64,000 nucleotides of DNA from Halovivax gelatinilyticus (GTDB lineage: Archaea > Halobacteriota > Halobacteria > Halobacteriales > Natrialbaceae). How positions within the stretch are numbered: position 1 is the first letter of the stretch; each line of letters opens with the position of its first letter. Shown piece after piece: positions 18,198 to 27,492 of the stretch. The notes below the pieces were generated by a model. The model was not told the DNA's origin and did not search any database. It saw nothing but the letters and a program-made list of their open reading frames with translations. A program made the translations under genes and the position numbers. The DNA lies in the NCBI RefSeq assembly GCF_024300625.1, contig NZ_CP101322.1:2059992-2123991 (forward strand). The letters are read 5' to 3'.

Positions 18198-19016
18198 TCA
18201 CCAGAGCACGCCACCGAATTGGCCGATCATGTCGATCGGCTCGTCGAACTGGACGTCGTACACCATCGAGATGTAGAGCAGTCCCCAGATGACCGAGTTG
18301 TAGACGGCGTGGATGATGATCGGCGCGAAGAGGTTCTCGGTCTCGACGTACGCGTAGCCGAGGATCAACCCGCCGACGAACAGCATCGTCAGCGGAACGG
18401 CCATCGCCAGCACCGAGTCGGCGAAGACGGCGTAGACGGGCAGGTGGACGAGCGAGAAGATGGCGCTCGCGACGATGATCGCGTTCGTTCGCGTGAACGC
18501 GGCGTAGAGGCGCTTCTGGATGACGTTCCGGAAGAGGAACTCTTCGGCCGGCGAGTTGAACAGAAAGGCGATCGCGATGAGGATCAACACCATCGCCTCG
18601 TCGTCACCGATGAACTCGAGTATGCCCGTGTCCGCCGAGGGAATGTCGAAGACAGTGATGAGGACGTTGGCGATCACGTAGACGAGGAGGATCACCGCGG
18701 TTCCGCCGATGGTGTACACCCAGTCGGTCCGATCAGGGAGCGCGAGGTCGACGAAGTCCCAGCCTCGATCGGTGTAAAAGAGGTAGAGTCCCCCCGCGGC
18801 GGCCATGCCGACGAAGTTCAAGATGAAGAAGATCGTCCGCGCCGACAGCGACGCGTCACCCGGCTCGGAGAGCAGGTTCGGATCGAGCGCGATGGCCGGC
18901 AGCGTGAACAGTTCGGCGACGAAGATACCGAGGAGCGTCAGCCCGATTCCGGCCAGGACGGCCCGGACCGGCCCGCCGGGTGCCTCGACGGTCGACTCCG
19001 CCCGTTGACTTCGCAT
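18198..19016 (-). CDS. CPBP-family intramembrane metalloprotease
   Basis: A 272-residue polytopic membrane protein with about seven hydrophobic helices. It carries the CPBP (CAAX protease / bacteriocin-processing) motifs: Glu158-Glu159 and Arg163 in SPAEEFLFRNVIQK, His191 in SLVHLPVY, and His236/Asn240 in IIIHAVYNSVIW. Members cleave prenylated proteins, process peptides, or give self-immunity to bacteriocins in some bacteria. It lies about 2 kb from the halocin-like precursor, but the genes between make a functional link only speculative. Confidence 0.9.
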   Translation of the reverse strand: MRSQRAESTVEAPGGPVRAVLAGIGLTLLGIFVAELFTLPAIALDPNLLSEPGDASLSARTIFFILNFVGMAAAGGLYLFYTDRGWDFVDLALPDRTDWVYTIGGTAVILLVYVIANVLITVFDIPSADTGILEFIGDDEAMVLILIAIAFLFNSPAEEFLFRNVIQKRLYAAFTRTNAIIVASAIFSLVHLPVYAVFADSVLAMAVPLTMLFVGGLILGYAYVETENLFAPIIIHAVYNSVIWGLLYISMVYDVQFDEPIDMIGQFGGVLW

Positions 19017-19138
19017 ACGTCTGGCTTTCGGCCGAACGACCTTGGTCGTTGCTTTTTCTCACACGGACTGACGGTACGAACCCGGAGAGACGTCCGCCGG
19101 ACCGCTAGCCCTTTTGTCCGTCCGGTCGAGTTCTCACC

Positions 19139-20083
19139 ATGGACGACTCGCCCATCGTCGAAGTACAGGACGCCGAAGCGGCGTTCTCCGTCCTCTCGGA
19201 TCGGACGCGCATCGACATCCTCCGGGCGCTCTTCGATGCGGACGACGAACCGCTGACGTTCGCCGCGCTACGGGAATCGGTGGGAATTCGCGACTCCGGC
19301 CAGTTCAACTACCATCTCGGGAAGCTGACGGACGGCTTCGTCCGCAAAACCGACGACGGCTACGAGCTTCGGTCAGCTGGACGCAACGTCATCGGGGCGC
19401 TGCTCGCGGGCTCGTACACGATGGCCGGCTCGATCGATCCGATCCCGCTCGACGAACCCTGTCCGTCCTGTGAATTCGGTCGGAGTGCCGGCGAACGCGG
19501 TGGCACCGACGAGACGGTCTCGACGGGCGCAGATCGGGGAACGTTGACGTTCGACTACGAGGACGACCGGGTGCGGATCGAGTGTTCGACCTGTCCGTTC
19601 CAGACGGCGTTTCCACTCCCGCCCGGAGCGCTCGCCGATCACCCGGTCGAGCGGTATCCTCACGTGGCAGACCGGTACCTTCGGACGTTGCTGGCGCAGT
19701 GTCGAAACGAGTTCTGCTCGCAGTGTTACGCTCACGTCGAGCCATCGTTCACGACCTTCGACGAACTGAGCTCGATCGAACCGCCGACGACGTTCTTCGA
19801 CGCCGTCGCGGTCGTCTACGAGTGTGATCGATGCGAGATGAGTACCCAGGCCAACCTGTCGACGCTCTTGCTCGATCATCCGCTGGTATCCGCGTTCTTC
19901 CTCGAGTTCGGCATCGACGTTCGCGACGAACCGCTTTGGCGGATGGGAGCGATCGCCGGTGAGCCGCGGTCAACGATGCTCGACGATGGCCTGGCGGAGG
20001 TGTCGTTCGTCGCCGACGACGCGCGGTTGACGCTGACCGTCGACGACCGACTCGAAGTGGTGGACTCGCGGCGATCGGGGTGA
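19139..20083 (+). CDS. ArsR-like winged-helix regulator with zinc-ribbon-like domain
   Basis: A 314-residue paralogue of the protein at 8394-9302. The N-terminal winged helix (AFSVLSDRTRIDILRALFDA; GIRDSGQFNYHLGKLTDGFV) is followed by a domain with cysteine pairs (CPSCEF, CSTCPF, CSQCYA, CDRCEM) likely to bind zinc. The ATG at 19139 matches the family N terminus. It is divergent from the CPBP protease at 19016, so the 120 bp between may be a shared regulatory region. Confidence 0.85.
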   Translation: MDDSPIVEVQDAEAAFSVLSDRTRIDILRALFDADDEPLTFAALRESVGIRDSGQFNYHLGKLTDGFVRKTDDGYELRSAGRNVIGALLAGSYTMAGSIDPIPLDEPCPSCEFGRSAGERGGTDETVSTGADRGTLTFDYEDDRVRIECSTCPFQTAFPLPPGALADHPVERYPHVADRYLRTLLAQCRNEFCSQCYAHVEPSFTTFDELSSIEPPTTFFDAVAVVYECDRCEMSTQANLSTLLLDHPLVSAFFLEFGIDVRDEPLWRMGAIAGEPRSTMLDDGLAEVSFVADDARLTLTVDDRLEVVDSRRSG

Positions 20084-20677
20084 CGTTTCCGCCGGTCGTG
20101 GGTAGCTGGCGTCAGCGAGGGACTACCCCGGAGCTGTGTTGGGCCGTGTCCGACTAACGGCGCGGTGTACACTCGCTCGGGTTCTTCGACGAACCTCGCG
20201 TGACCGTTCGCGCCAAAACAAAATCGTCGGTCGCGCCATCGAGTGACGGCTCGGTCCGGTCGACGACCATCAATTGAACGGCGTTCTTTTCGCGGTTTGA
20301 GCGTACGATCCAGGCCTAGTTGATTGTAGTTCGAACTATTCGAATTCTGGCCGGCATCTTGTCTTAGACCCCTTTGTCGGTAATTCATTACCGACGCCAC
20401 CAGTAGATATAATACATTTCACGTCAACGGGTAGAACGGAAGCCACGGACTCGAAGGGGTAGAAATGCCCCGGGTGTACCAGCACCCGAGACGCGGCTTC
20501 CAAGAACCCGAGCAGGGTTTTGGTAGCCATGATTGCGTACACACTTCCGAGACAAAAAGGTCTCGCACGCCCGCGGTACGGAGAGTCGACACGCTATCGC
20601 TCGGTACGGTTCGATGGTGTCGAGTGGGGGACGGATGGGACCGTGTGCATTCAGCGACGGTACCGGACGGACGATTG
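20084..20677. other. Long intergenic region with a possible coding remnant
   Basis: A stretch of 594 bp with no intact gene I can support. On the minus strand, an ATG near 20530 begins a fragment reading MATKTLLGFLEAASRVLVHP followed by HFYPFESVASVLPVD. This looks like a genuine protein N terminus, perhaps of a transposase, but the homology ends after about 37 residues near 20420, where the DNA becomes AT-rich (TAGATATAATACATT). Confidence 0.35.
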
Positions 20678-20917
20678 ATGTCCGCACTCGTCGGGGCGAT
20701 CGGGGCACTCGAGTCCGACGACGGAGCTGACCGCACGTGTTACCGGTGTGGTCGCGACGTGGCTCCCCATCGACTCGTTCGACTCTCCGCGGAGCCCCGA
20801 CCGGCTGTTCGCGAACGCTATCGAGCACTGACCAGGGAGTGCTGTCTCGACTGTGCGGCTGCGATAGGGATGCTGGAGTTCAGCGAGACCGTCCTGCAGG
20901 ACGCAACCGGGCGCTAG
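20678..20917 (+). CDS. Small zinc-binding (two CxxC) protein
   Basis: A 79-residue protein from the ATG at 20678 (MSALVGAIGALESDDG). The frame is open further upstream, but only this part looks protein-like. Two cysteine pairs, CYRCGR and CLDC (preceded by another Cys), about 40 residues apart, suggest one zinc-binding fold, as in the many small haloarchaeal CxxC proteins. Function is unknown. Confidence 0.6.
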   Translation: MSALVGAIGALESDDGADRTCYRCGRDVAPHRLVRLSAEPRPAVRERYRALTRECCLDCAAAIGMLEFSETVLQDATGR

Positions 20918-21026
20918 ACAGACGAGGGAGCTATCCGGGTAGAAAATCCGAGCCCGAAATCGAACGCTGCACTTCGACCCACCGCAGACGTGCAGACGAC
21001 GGCATTTCCCGTTCGAGACGCGGCGT

Positions 21027-22316
21027 CTACGTTCCGTGATCCCAGCTGCCCATGTACTCGCGCTGGGTGTCGGTGAGGTCGTCGTAGGCGACGCCCTCCG
21101 CGTCGAGTTTGATCTCGGCGATCTCTTTGTCGAGCGCGTCGGGGACGTCGTGGACGCCGGGTTCGTACGCGTCGGCGTGGTCGCGCTCTAGGAGCTCGCG
21201 GACGGCGACGGCCTGGACGCCGAAGGACTGGTCCATGACTTCGACCGGGTGGCCGAGCGAGACGGGCGCGGCGAGGTTGACGAGTCGGCCCTCGGCGACG
21301 ACGTTGAGTCGGCGGCCGTCTTCCATCTCGTAGGCCTCGACGCCGTCTCTGGCTTCGTAGCGATCAACGGCGAGGTCAGAGAGCGCGTCGAGGTCGATCT
21401 CGACGTCGAAGTGACCCGCGTTGGCGAGCAGGACGCCGTCTTTCATCCGCTCGAAGTGCTCGGCGACGACGACGTCGCGGTTGCCGGTCGTCGTGATGAA
21501 GACGTCACCGATCTCGGCGGCGTCGGCCATCGGCATGACGTCGTAGCCCTCCATGTGGGCCTCGAGCGCGCGGCGCGGCTCGACCTCGGTGACGACGACG
21601 TTCGCGTTCTGGCCGGCGGCCTTGCGAGCGACGCCCTTCCCGCAGTAGCCGAAGCCGCCGACGACGACCGTCTTGCCGGCCCACGAGAGGTTGGTCGTCA
21701 TCGCGAGCGAGGCCAGCGACGACTCGCCGGTGCCGTGGACGTTGTCGAACAGCCGCTTCATCGGCGTGTCGTTGACCGCGAAGACGGGGTACTCGAGGGC
21801 GCCGTCGTCGGCCATCGCGCGCAGGCGGTGGACGCCAGTCGTGGTCTCCTCGCAGCCGCCGACGATGCCGTCGATGAGTTCGGGGTAGTCCTCGTGGATC
21901 GCGGCGACGAGGTCCATCCCGTCGTCGACGGTGATCGTCGGTTCGAGATCGATCGTCGCCTCGATGGCGGCGTAATACTCGTCGGAGTCGACCTCGCGCT
22001 TGGCGTAGCAGGTTATGTTCTCGATATCGTCCAGCGCGGCCGAAACGTCGTCGTGGGTCGACAGCGGGTTGCAACCGGTGACGGCCACCTCGGCGCCGCC
22101 GGCCGCGAGCGTCTCGACTAAGATCGCCGTCTTCGCCTCGACGTGCATCGCCATCGCGATGCGCTCGCCGGCGAGGGGCTGATTCGCTTCGAAGTCCTCG
22201 CGAACGGCCGCCATGATGGGCATGTGCTGGCGCGCCCACTCCATCTTCCGACGGCCCTCCTCGCGGGCGGACTCGATATCGTCGAGTTGCTCGCTAATCT
22301 GCGGATACGTACTCAT
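21027..22316 (-). CDS. ahcY: Adenosylhomocysteinase (S-adenosylhomocysteine hydrolase)
   Basis: A 429-residue enzyme splitting S-adenosylhomocysteine to adenosine and homocysteine, which removes the product inhibitor of methyltransferases. The start is the ATG at 22316 (MSTYPQISEQLDDIESAREEG), the family's usual N terminus; the longer frame to 22448 is antisense to an unrelated remnant. Conserved features are HVEAKTAILVETL, CNPLSTHDDVSAAL, the NAD-binding loop VVGGFGYCGKGVARKA, GNRDVVVAEHFERMKDG and NAGHFDVEID. Length is normal for the archaeal type, which lacks the long insert. Its 5' flank is shared with the orphan PGF-CTERM tail on the other strand. Confidence 0.97.
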   Translation of the reverse strand: MSTYPQISEQLDDIESAREEGRRKMEWARQHMPIMAAVREDFEANQPLAGERIAMAMHVEAKTAILVETLAAGGAEVAVTGCNPLSTHDDVSAALDDIENITCYAKREVDSDEYYAAIEATIDLEPTITVDDGMDLVAAIHEDYPELIDGIVGGCEETTTGVHRLRAMADDGALEYPVFAVNDTPMKRLFDNVHGTGESSLASLAMTTNLSWAGKTVVVGGFGYCGKGVARKAAGQNANVVVTEVEPRRALEAHMEGYDVMPMADAAEIGDVFITTTGNRDVVVAEHFERMKDGVLLANAGHFDVEIDLDALSDLAVDRYEARDGVEAYEMEDGRRLNVVAEGRLVNLAAPVSLGHPVEVMDQSFGVQAVAVRELLERDHADAYEPGVHDVPDALDKEIAEIKLDAEGVAYDDLTDTQREYMGSWDHGT

Positions 22317-22440
22317 GGTCGAACGAAGTGTCACTGGGGCCAAAACCGTTCCGACAGCGGACGATGGCATCCCTGGCTTCACGGCGACCGTCGCCATCAT
22401 CGCGATTACAGGTGTAGTGTTCGTGATCAACCGACGATAG
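22315..22440 (+). pseudogene. Orphan PGF-CTERM sorting tail (gene remnant)
   Basis: A frame of 41 residues from ATG 22315 ends in ADDGIPGFTATVAIIAITG plus VVFVINRR. This is an almost ideal PGF-CTERM signal (acidic spacer, PGF, hydrophobic helix, Arg-Arg), close to the tail of the protease at 22760-27238 (GDGIPGFTPVVALIALSA). The body of the protein is missing: the ATG lies at the divergent ahcY start codon. It is best read as the 3' end of a lost surface-protein gene, although a tiny expressed membrane peptide is possible. Confidence 0.6.
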
Positions 22441-22759
22441 CAAGGCATGCAGGTCGCCCGACGGCGGTCGATCCCTTTTATTCCGAGGGGGTGTCCTCAT
22501 CACTGATACGGCGACCCCCAGCCGTCGGACGACGATAGTAACGCGGATGACGCCCCCGCGGTTTGGCCCTCGGGGGCCACTTCGGAATCTGCGGGTCACC
22601 TCGCTCTCAACTCGATCTTCGTGTCGGACGACGTCGTTGATATGGGTACCTCGAAGAGACGACCGATTCGATCAATCCGGTGGAGATTCTATTATATAGA
22701 TCTTATTAGGTGACTGAGCAGAACTTCTATACCTCTGTATTGCTGATTATCGTCAACTA
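22441..22759. promoter_or_regulatory. Intergenic region upstream of protease 2 (319 bp)
   Basis: No gene. TTTTATTCC at 22475-22483 is TATA-like on either strand. ATTATATAGATC (22691 on) and CTATAC (22728-22733) are AT-rich elements; the latter sits about 29 bases before the protease ATG at 22760. Confidence 0.45.
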
Positions 22760-25700
22760 ATGACTTTCCGAATTCGAAACTTATCATTATTATTCATACT
22801 CTCGGCAGTGGTGTTCGTTGGGGTAGCGTTTACCGGCGTTGGCGCGTCCGATACAGTACTCGGGTCCGATCATCACGGCGTCGAAGCCGACAACGGCTCG
22901 TCGGCGGAGGCCGAGATCGACATGGTGCTTCAGGGGGCGGATGGTGAGGTCGAAGTTATTCTTCGACTTTCGGACGTGGATGAGTCACTGCTGCCTGGCG
23001 ATCGAGAGACCTCGGCAACCACCTTACAGACACACGCTGCGGTGACACAGGAACCAGTTCTCGACCGACTCGAACGGATGGACGGGGTAACGATCGAAAA
23101 CCGCTGGTGGATCACGAACGCGATCATGGTGACGGTCGACACCGATCGGGCCGACCTCGAGAGACTCGCCGGTATCGACGGCATCCAGGAGTTACATCGA
23201 AATCACCAGTTTGCAGCCCCCGAACCCGTCAACGTCGACGCCGACGCGGAACCGACCGGTGACGCGTACACGTACGGACTCGAACAGATCAACGTACCGG
23301 CGACGTGGGACGAGTTCGAAACTACGGGCCAGTATATCCGAGTAACGGTCGCCGATACCGGTGTGGATGCTGACCATCCGGATATCGAATTAGCCGAAGA
23401 GGACGGCTGGATAGACTTCATCGGAGATTCGTCCGACCCGGTTGACAATGACGGGCACGGCACACACGTGAGCGGGACGATCGCGGGCGGCGACTCGTCG
23501 GGTACGGCGATCGGCGTCGCTCCGGACGTCGAACTGGCAAATGCACGGGTCTGTGAAGGCAGTACCTGCGACGGTGCGGCAATCATGAATTCGATTCAGT
23601 GGGCTGTCGATACCGAATCGGATATTTTGAGTATGAGTCTAGGCGGTCCCATATCCGGTGATTACGTCGACCCGGTTCGCAACGCAATGGATGCAGGAAC
23701 GTTAGTCGTCGCCTCGATCGGGAACGACGGTGAAGGAACGGCCGGCTCACCAGGGGCCGTGTACGATTCCCTGGCGAGCGGTGCAACCACCGAGGACGAG
23801 GAGGTTGCTGACTTTTCCGGTGGACTGTTGATCGACTCCGAGGACGCCTTCGGTGACGACGCTCCCGACGACTGGCCGGATGAGTACATCACTCCGGACA
23901 TTGCAGCACCTGGGGATGATGTTTTGAGTGCAATACCAGGTGGTGGGTACCATACAATGTCAGGTACGTCAATGTCCGCTCCCCACAAGAGCGGTGCCGC
24001 GGCGCTACTTCTCGCTGCATCGGGTGGTGGGCTGGGGCCATATGACCTAGTCGATGTATTGGAACAGACGGCCTGGAAGCCGGACGACTGGGATGAAAGC
24101 AATGCGGATGACGCCATCGGCGGAAAGGATAATCGCTACGGTAGCGGTATTATCGATGTGTACGCTGCTACTGCGTCGGTAGCGGTCGATTCGGGAATCG
24201 AGGGTGTCGTGACCGATGACGCTGGAGATCCAATCGAAGGGGCAATCGTCTCGGTCGGTGGACAGTCGATCGAAACAAACGTGACGGGTGCGTACGATGC
24301 CGTCCTTGCACCGGGAACCTACGACGTGACAATCGATAAGTTCGGATACGCCACAGAGACGGTGACGGTCACGATCGATAATGAGACGCACGTCGCCGAG
24401 CGCAACTTCGAACTCGCCGATTCGATGGCCGTCGAGCTGGACTCCGGTCAGCCGAAGGGAATAATGGCAGGCGATACGTTCACCGTCTCGTTCACCGTGG
24501 CGAACCTCGAGTCGTATGCCGTCGACCGGAAACCAGGATACGACGGCGTACTCTCGTTTACGTTCGACGGCGAGCCGATCGACGAGGGCGAGGCGGTCGA
24601 CGTAGACGACGTCAGCGGTGAAGTCGCTCTCGAAGTCACCACCGAAGTCGATACGACCGGTGACCTCGAACTCGAACACACCTTTACGGGGTCGTCCGAC
24701 AGCGAAATTCTCACGACCAGACCAACGGCAGTTCTCGAACAACAAGTCTCTGTGGCCGTCGTTGACGACGAAACATTGGGTCACGATGTCGCCACTCGTC
24801 TTAACGGTCAGTCCGACGAGAGCGTTTCCGTCTCCGTGATCGACGGCGCCGAGGCCGTTACTGCGGCTTCAGACGGCGAGTACGACGTCTTCGTCGTCCA
24901 AAACATCGACGAAGGACACGTGCAGGACTTTGCCTCTTACACGAACGGTGACTCGACGGGTGTCGTCTGGCTCGATCAATGGGGTAACGATCAATGGGGT
25001 GATGAAAGTAACGGAATCTCTGTAAAGTCTAGCGTCTTAGACAATCCGACATCGACATCTATGAGTCTCAATGATCAAGATCCTAAACTCGAGATCCTCG
25101 CTGATCATCCGATCTTCGAGGGGGTAGGTGAGCAAGGTAATCTCGTGTCCATCCACGACGCCAACGACCCCGATCGAACTTGGTTTGCGGGATACGACGG
25201 TGACGTGATCGGATATATTCAGGCCGGTGGTGTAACGGATGGAGATGGAATCGGCGTCGATGAAGGAAACCGAACGGTTTTGCTTTCTTCGTTCGGTTCT
25301 ACCGAGTACGTCACGAGTGGTGATTACACGTCCGAGGCTGACCAAATCTTAGCCAACGCGGTTGAGTTTGTTGCCGACGACGGTGTAGAACCAGCCACCT
25401 TCTCCGGCTCGGTCACCATCGGCGACAACCCGGCACCCGAAGGTGCCGTGGTCGAGGCGTACGTCGACGGCGAACTCCGCGGCACGACGACCGTCGAAAC
25501 GCCCGGAGAGTACGGGACCGCCGACGATCCGCTCGTCGTCGACGGAGCAGCGGACGACGAGGGGGCCACCGTGACCTTCGAGGTCGACGGCCTTTCGATC
25601 GAAGAAACTGCCGAGTGGTCGGCCGGTGGCGAGTACAGCCTCGACCTTAACGCATCGGGTACCGCCACGATCGAGGTGGCGCTTGGAGACGACCGATTCG

Positions 25701-27238
25701 AGCAACCGATCGACGACGCGACGGTAACGGCCACGGGAACCTACGGGGAGTTCGAGGCGATCGAACTGACGGCCGGCGAGTACCGCATCGAAGACCTACC
25801 AGCCGATACGTACGACGTCACGGCGGAGGCTCAGGGTTACGACGCCGAGACAAACGACTCAGTCGCCGTCGAGGCGGACGGAACCACCGAAGTCGACTTC
25901 TGGCTAGTGGGTAACGGCGCGATCAATGGTACCATCGCGAACGCCGTGACCCAGCAGAAACTCGCCGACGCGACCGTGACGGTCACCTACCCGGATGGGT
26001 CGACCACCGATCCGGTCGAGACGGACGACGCGGGCGACTTCGCGGTCGATGGCCTCCCGGGAACGGGCGAGACGTACACGATCGACGTCCACGCGGACGG
26101 CTTCGAGACGGCGACGATCGAACGCGAGATCGACGCGGGCGACACCGACGTGGGACAGATCGAGCTGAACGGATCGGCCTCGATCGCCGGTACCGTCGAG
26201 GACGCCGACGGCGGACCGATCGAGGGCGTTTCGATCGCCGTCACGTCGGAGACGGGCGGGGAGTATCACGCTCAAACGGGCGCCGACGGAACCTACGTCG
26301 TCGAACGCGTCCCCGGTGACGCGTCGGAGTACACGGTTGCGATGTCGAAGCCGGGGTACACGACCAACGCGACCACGCTCGAATCGGTCACGGGAGACGA
26401 GACTGACGTAGACGCGACGCTCACCAGACACGCGTACTACTTCGCCGTGGACGATCTCAGCGCCCCCGACGAGGTAACGGAGGGAGACACCGTCGAGATC
26501 GAGGCGACTGTTGCGAATCTCGGTACGGATGACGGAAACGACACGGTCACGCTGTTTGTCCAGGACGAGGAGTGGGCAAATCAATCGGTCTCGCTTAACG
26601 GTACCGACGACCCGGCTGACGCGGCGACCACGACCGTCTCGTTCACGCACGAGCCGTCGGACGCTGGTTCAATGACGTACAACGTTACCACGTCGAGCGA
26701 ATCGACCGAAGCGGAGGTGACCGTCGAAGAGGCCAGCAGCGGCGGGATTTCCCTCCCGCCACCGCCGGCACCCGAACCGTCGATATCCGTACTCTCGATG
26801 GAACTCGTTACGACGGAGATCACGGTCGGTGAGACGGCGGACGTCCTCGTCGAACTGAGAAACTCGGGAGACGCGGACGGCGAGCAGACGCTCGAACTGG
26901 CCGTCGACGGCGCGGTCGTGGAGACGGCCACGTTCGACGTGCCGGCCGGCGAACGGATCGAGACGACGCTCTCACACGCGTTCGACGAACCGGGAACCTA
27001 CGAACTCGCCGTCGACGGCGAAATCATCGGATTCGTGACGGTCGAGCACCCGGCGGATTCGGACGAGTCGAGCGACGATACCGAGCAGACCGACGACGGT
27101 GACGACGAATCGGAGCCAGCGGACGATGTCGGTGATGACCACGTTGGCGACGACGGAGACGGTATTCCGGGCTTTACGCCCGTTGTCGCACTCATCGCGT
27201 TGTCGGCTGTGACACTCGTCGCTCGCCGTCGATTGTGA
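22760..27238 (+). CDS. Large secreted S8 protease with Ig/CARDB domains and PGF-CTERM anchor
   Basis: A 1492-residue surface protease. The signal helix is residues 8-29 and the I9-like prodomain about 52-155. The S8 domain (about 175-465) has Asp199 (TVADTGVDADHP), His233 (GHGTHVSGTIAGG), Asn322 (SIGNDGEG) and Ser404 (GTSMSAPH). Next come a CarboxypepD_reg-like Ig domain (about 475-555), a ThuA/amidotransferase-like domain (about 655-870; YDVFVVQNIDEG) and the small beta domain FSGSVTIGDNPAPEGAV, shared with the anchor proteins at 1-1088 and 1326-2759. Further CarboxypepD_reg repeats, two CARDB-like domains split by LPPPPAPEPS, an acidic spacer and GDGIPGFTPVVALI plus RRR complete it. The enzyme is probably exported, self-processed and lipid-anchored by archaeosortase A. 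It lies 185 bp before its paralogue. Confidence 0.93.
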   Translation: MTFRIRNLSLLFILSAVVFVGVAFTGVGASDTVLGSDHHGVEADNGSSAEAEIDMVLQGADGEVEVILRLSDVDESLLPGDRETSATTLQTHAAVTQEPVLDRLERMDGVTIENRWWITNAIMVTVDTDRADLERLAGIDGIQELHRNHQFAAPEPVNVDADAEPTGDAYTYGLEQINVPATWDEFETTGQYIRVTVADTGVDADHPDIELAEEDGWIDFIGDSSDPVDNDGHGTHVSGTIAGGDSSGTAIGVAPDVELANARVCEGSTCDGAAIMNSIQWAVDTESDILSMSLGGPISGDYVDPVRNAMDAGTLVVASIGNDGEGTAGSPGAVYDSLASGATTEDEEVADFSGGLLIDSEDAFGDDAPDDWPDEYITPDIAAPGDDVLSAIPGGGYHTMSGTSMSAPHKSGAAALLLAASGGGLGPYDLVDVLEQTAWKPDDWDESNADDAIGGKDNRYGSGIIDVYAATASVAVDSGIEGVVTDDAGDPIEGAIVSVGGQSIETNVTGAYDAVLAPGTYDVTIDKFGYATETVTVTIDNETHVAERNFELADSMAVELDSGQPKGIMAGDTFTVSFTVANLESYAVDRKPGYDGVLSFTFDGEPIDEGEAVDVDDVSGEVALEVTTEVDTTGDLELEHTFTGSSDSEILTTRPTAVLEQQVSVAVVDDETLGHDVATRLNGQSDESVSVSVIDGAEAVTAASDGEYDVFVVQNIDEGHVQDFASYTNGDSTGVVWLDQWGNDQWGDESNGISVKSSVLDNPTSTSMSLNDQDPKLEILADHPIFEGVGEQGNLVSIHDANDPDRTWFAGYDGDVIGYIQAGGVTDGDGIGVDEGNRTVLLSSFGSTEYVTSGDYTSEADQILANAVEFVADDGVEPATFSGSVTIGDNPAPEGAVVEAYVDGELRGTTTVETPGEYGTADDPLVVDGAADDEGATVTFEVDGLSIEETAEWSAGGEYSLDLNASGTATIEVALGDDRFEQPIDDATVTATGTYGEFEAIELTAGEYRIEDLPADTYDVTAEAQGYDAETNDSVAVEADGTTEVDFWLVGNGAINGTIANAVTQQKLADATVTVTYPDGSTTDPVETDDAGDFAVDGLPGTGETYTIDVHADGFETATIEREIDAGDTDVGQIELNGSASIAGTVEDADGGPIEGVSIAVTSETGGEYHAQTGADGTYVVERVPGDASEYTVAMSKPGYTTNATTLESVTGDETDVDATLTRHAYYFAVDDLSAPDEVTEGDTVEIEATVANLGTDDGNDTVTLFVQDEEWANQSVSLNGTDDPADAATTTVSFTHEPSDAGSMTYNVTTSSESTEAEVTVEEASSGGISLPPPPAPEPSISVLSMELVTTEITVGETADVLVELRNSGDADGEQTLELAVDGAVVETATFDVPAGERIETTLSHAFDEPGTYELAVDGEIIGFVTVEHPADSDESSDDTEQTDDGDDESEPADDVGDDHVGDDGDGIPGFTPVVALIALSAVTLVARRRL
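26870..26994 (+). repeat. Near-identical 125-bp block, copy 1
   Basis: This segment of the last CARDB-like domain differs from 30976-31100 in the next protease gene at one base only (A/C in CAGACGCTCG versus CAGCCGCTCG). Flanking parts of the two genes are much more diverged, which points to recent gene conversion. Confidence 0.9.
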
Positions 27239-27460
27239 CGTATCTGCGTTGCTGACCGCTGCCGATTGCGTCTGATCGGCGGAATCGTGCGGAGCCAAAC
27301 TGTCGAGGAACTTCATAGTTGGTGTGTCACTCCATGTGGTTCGAGTTCAGTTCTTGACGAAAATAACCACGAATGGTGCCCGATTAGACTGGGAGCTGGT
27401 TATATGTCTTAAAACGACCGATTGTGATAAACCGAAGCAAAACCATAAACAACGAAATTC

Positions 27461-27467
27461 TTTATAT
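27461..27467 (+). promoter_or_regulatory. TATA-like box of protease 3
   Basis: TTTATAT is centred 29 bases before the ATG at 27493, which argues for a leaderless start there rather than at the upstream in-frame GTG at 27424. Confidence 0.55.
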
Positions 27468-27492
27468 CTGGAATAAAGAGCAACGTCTACGA

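Noticed and set aside
18198-19016. CPBP protease as the maturation or immunity partner of the halocin-like peptide
   Set aside because: It is 2 kb away on the other strand with hjc and a pseudogene between, and CPBP proteins are common in haloarchaea, so the link is not supported.
20465-20677. Upstream part of the small zinc-protein frame
   Set aside because: The first 71 residues overlap the antisense remnant and are not protein-like; the ATG at 20678 gives a compact zinc-binding protein.
22317-22448. Longer ahcY start at 22448
   Set aside because: The added residues are antisense to the orphan PGF-CTERM tail, and the enzyme family starts at MSTYPQ.
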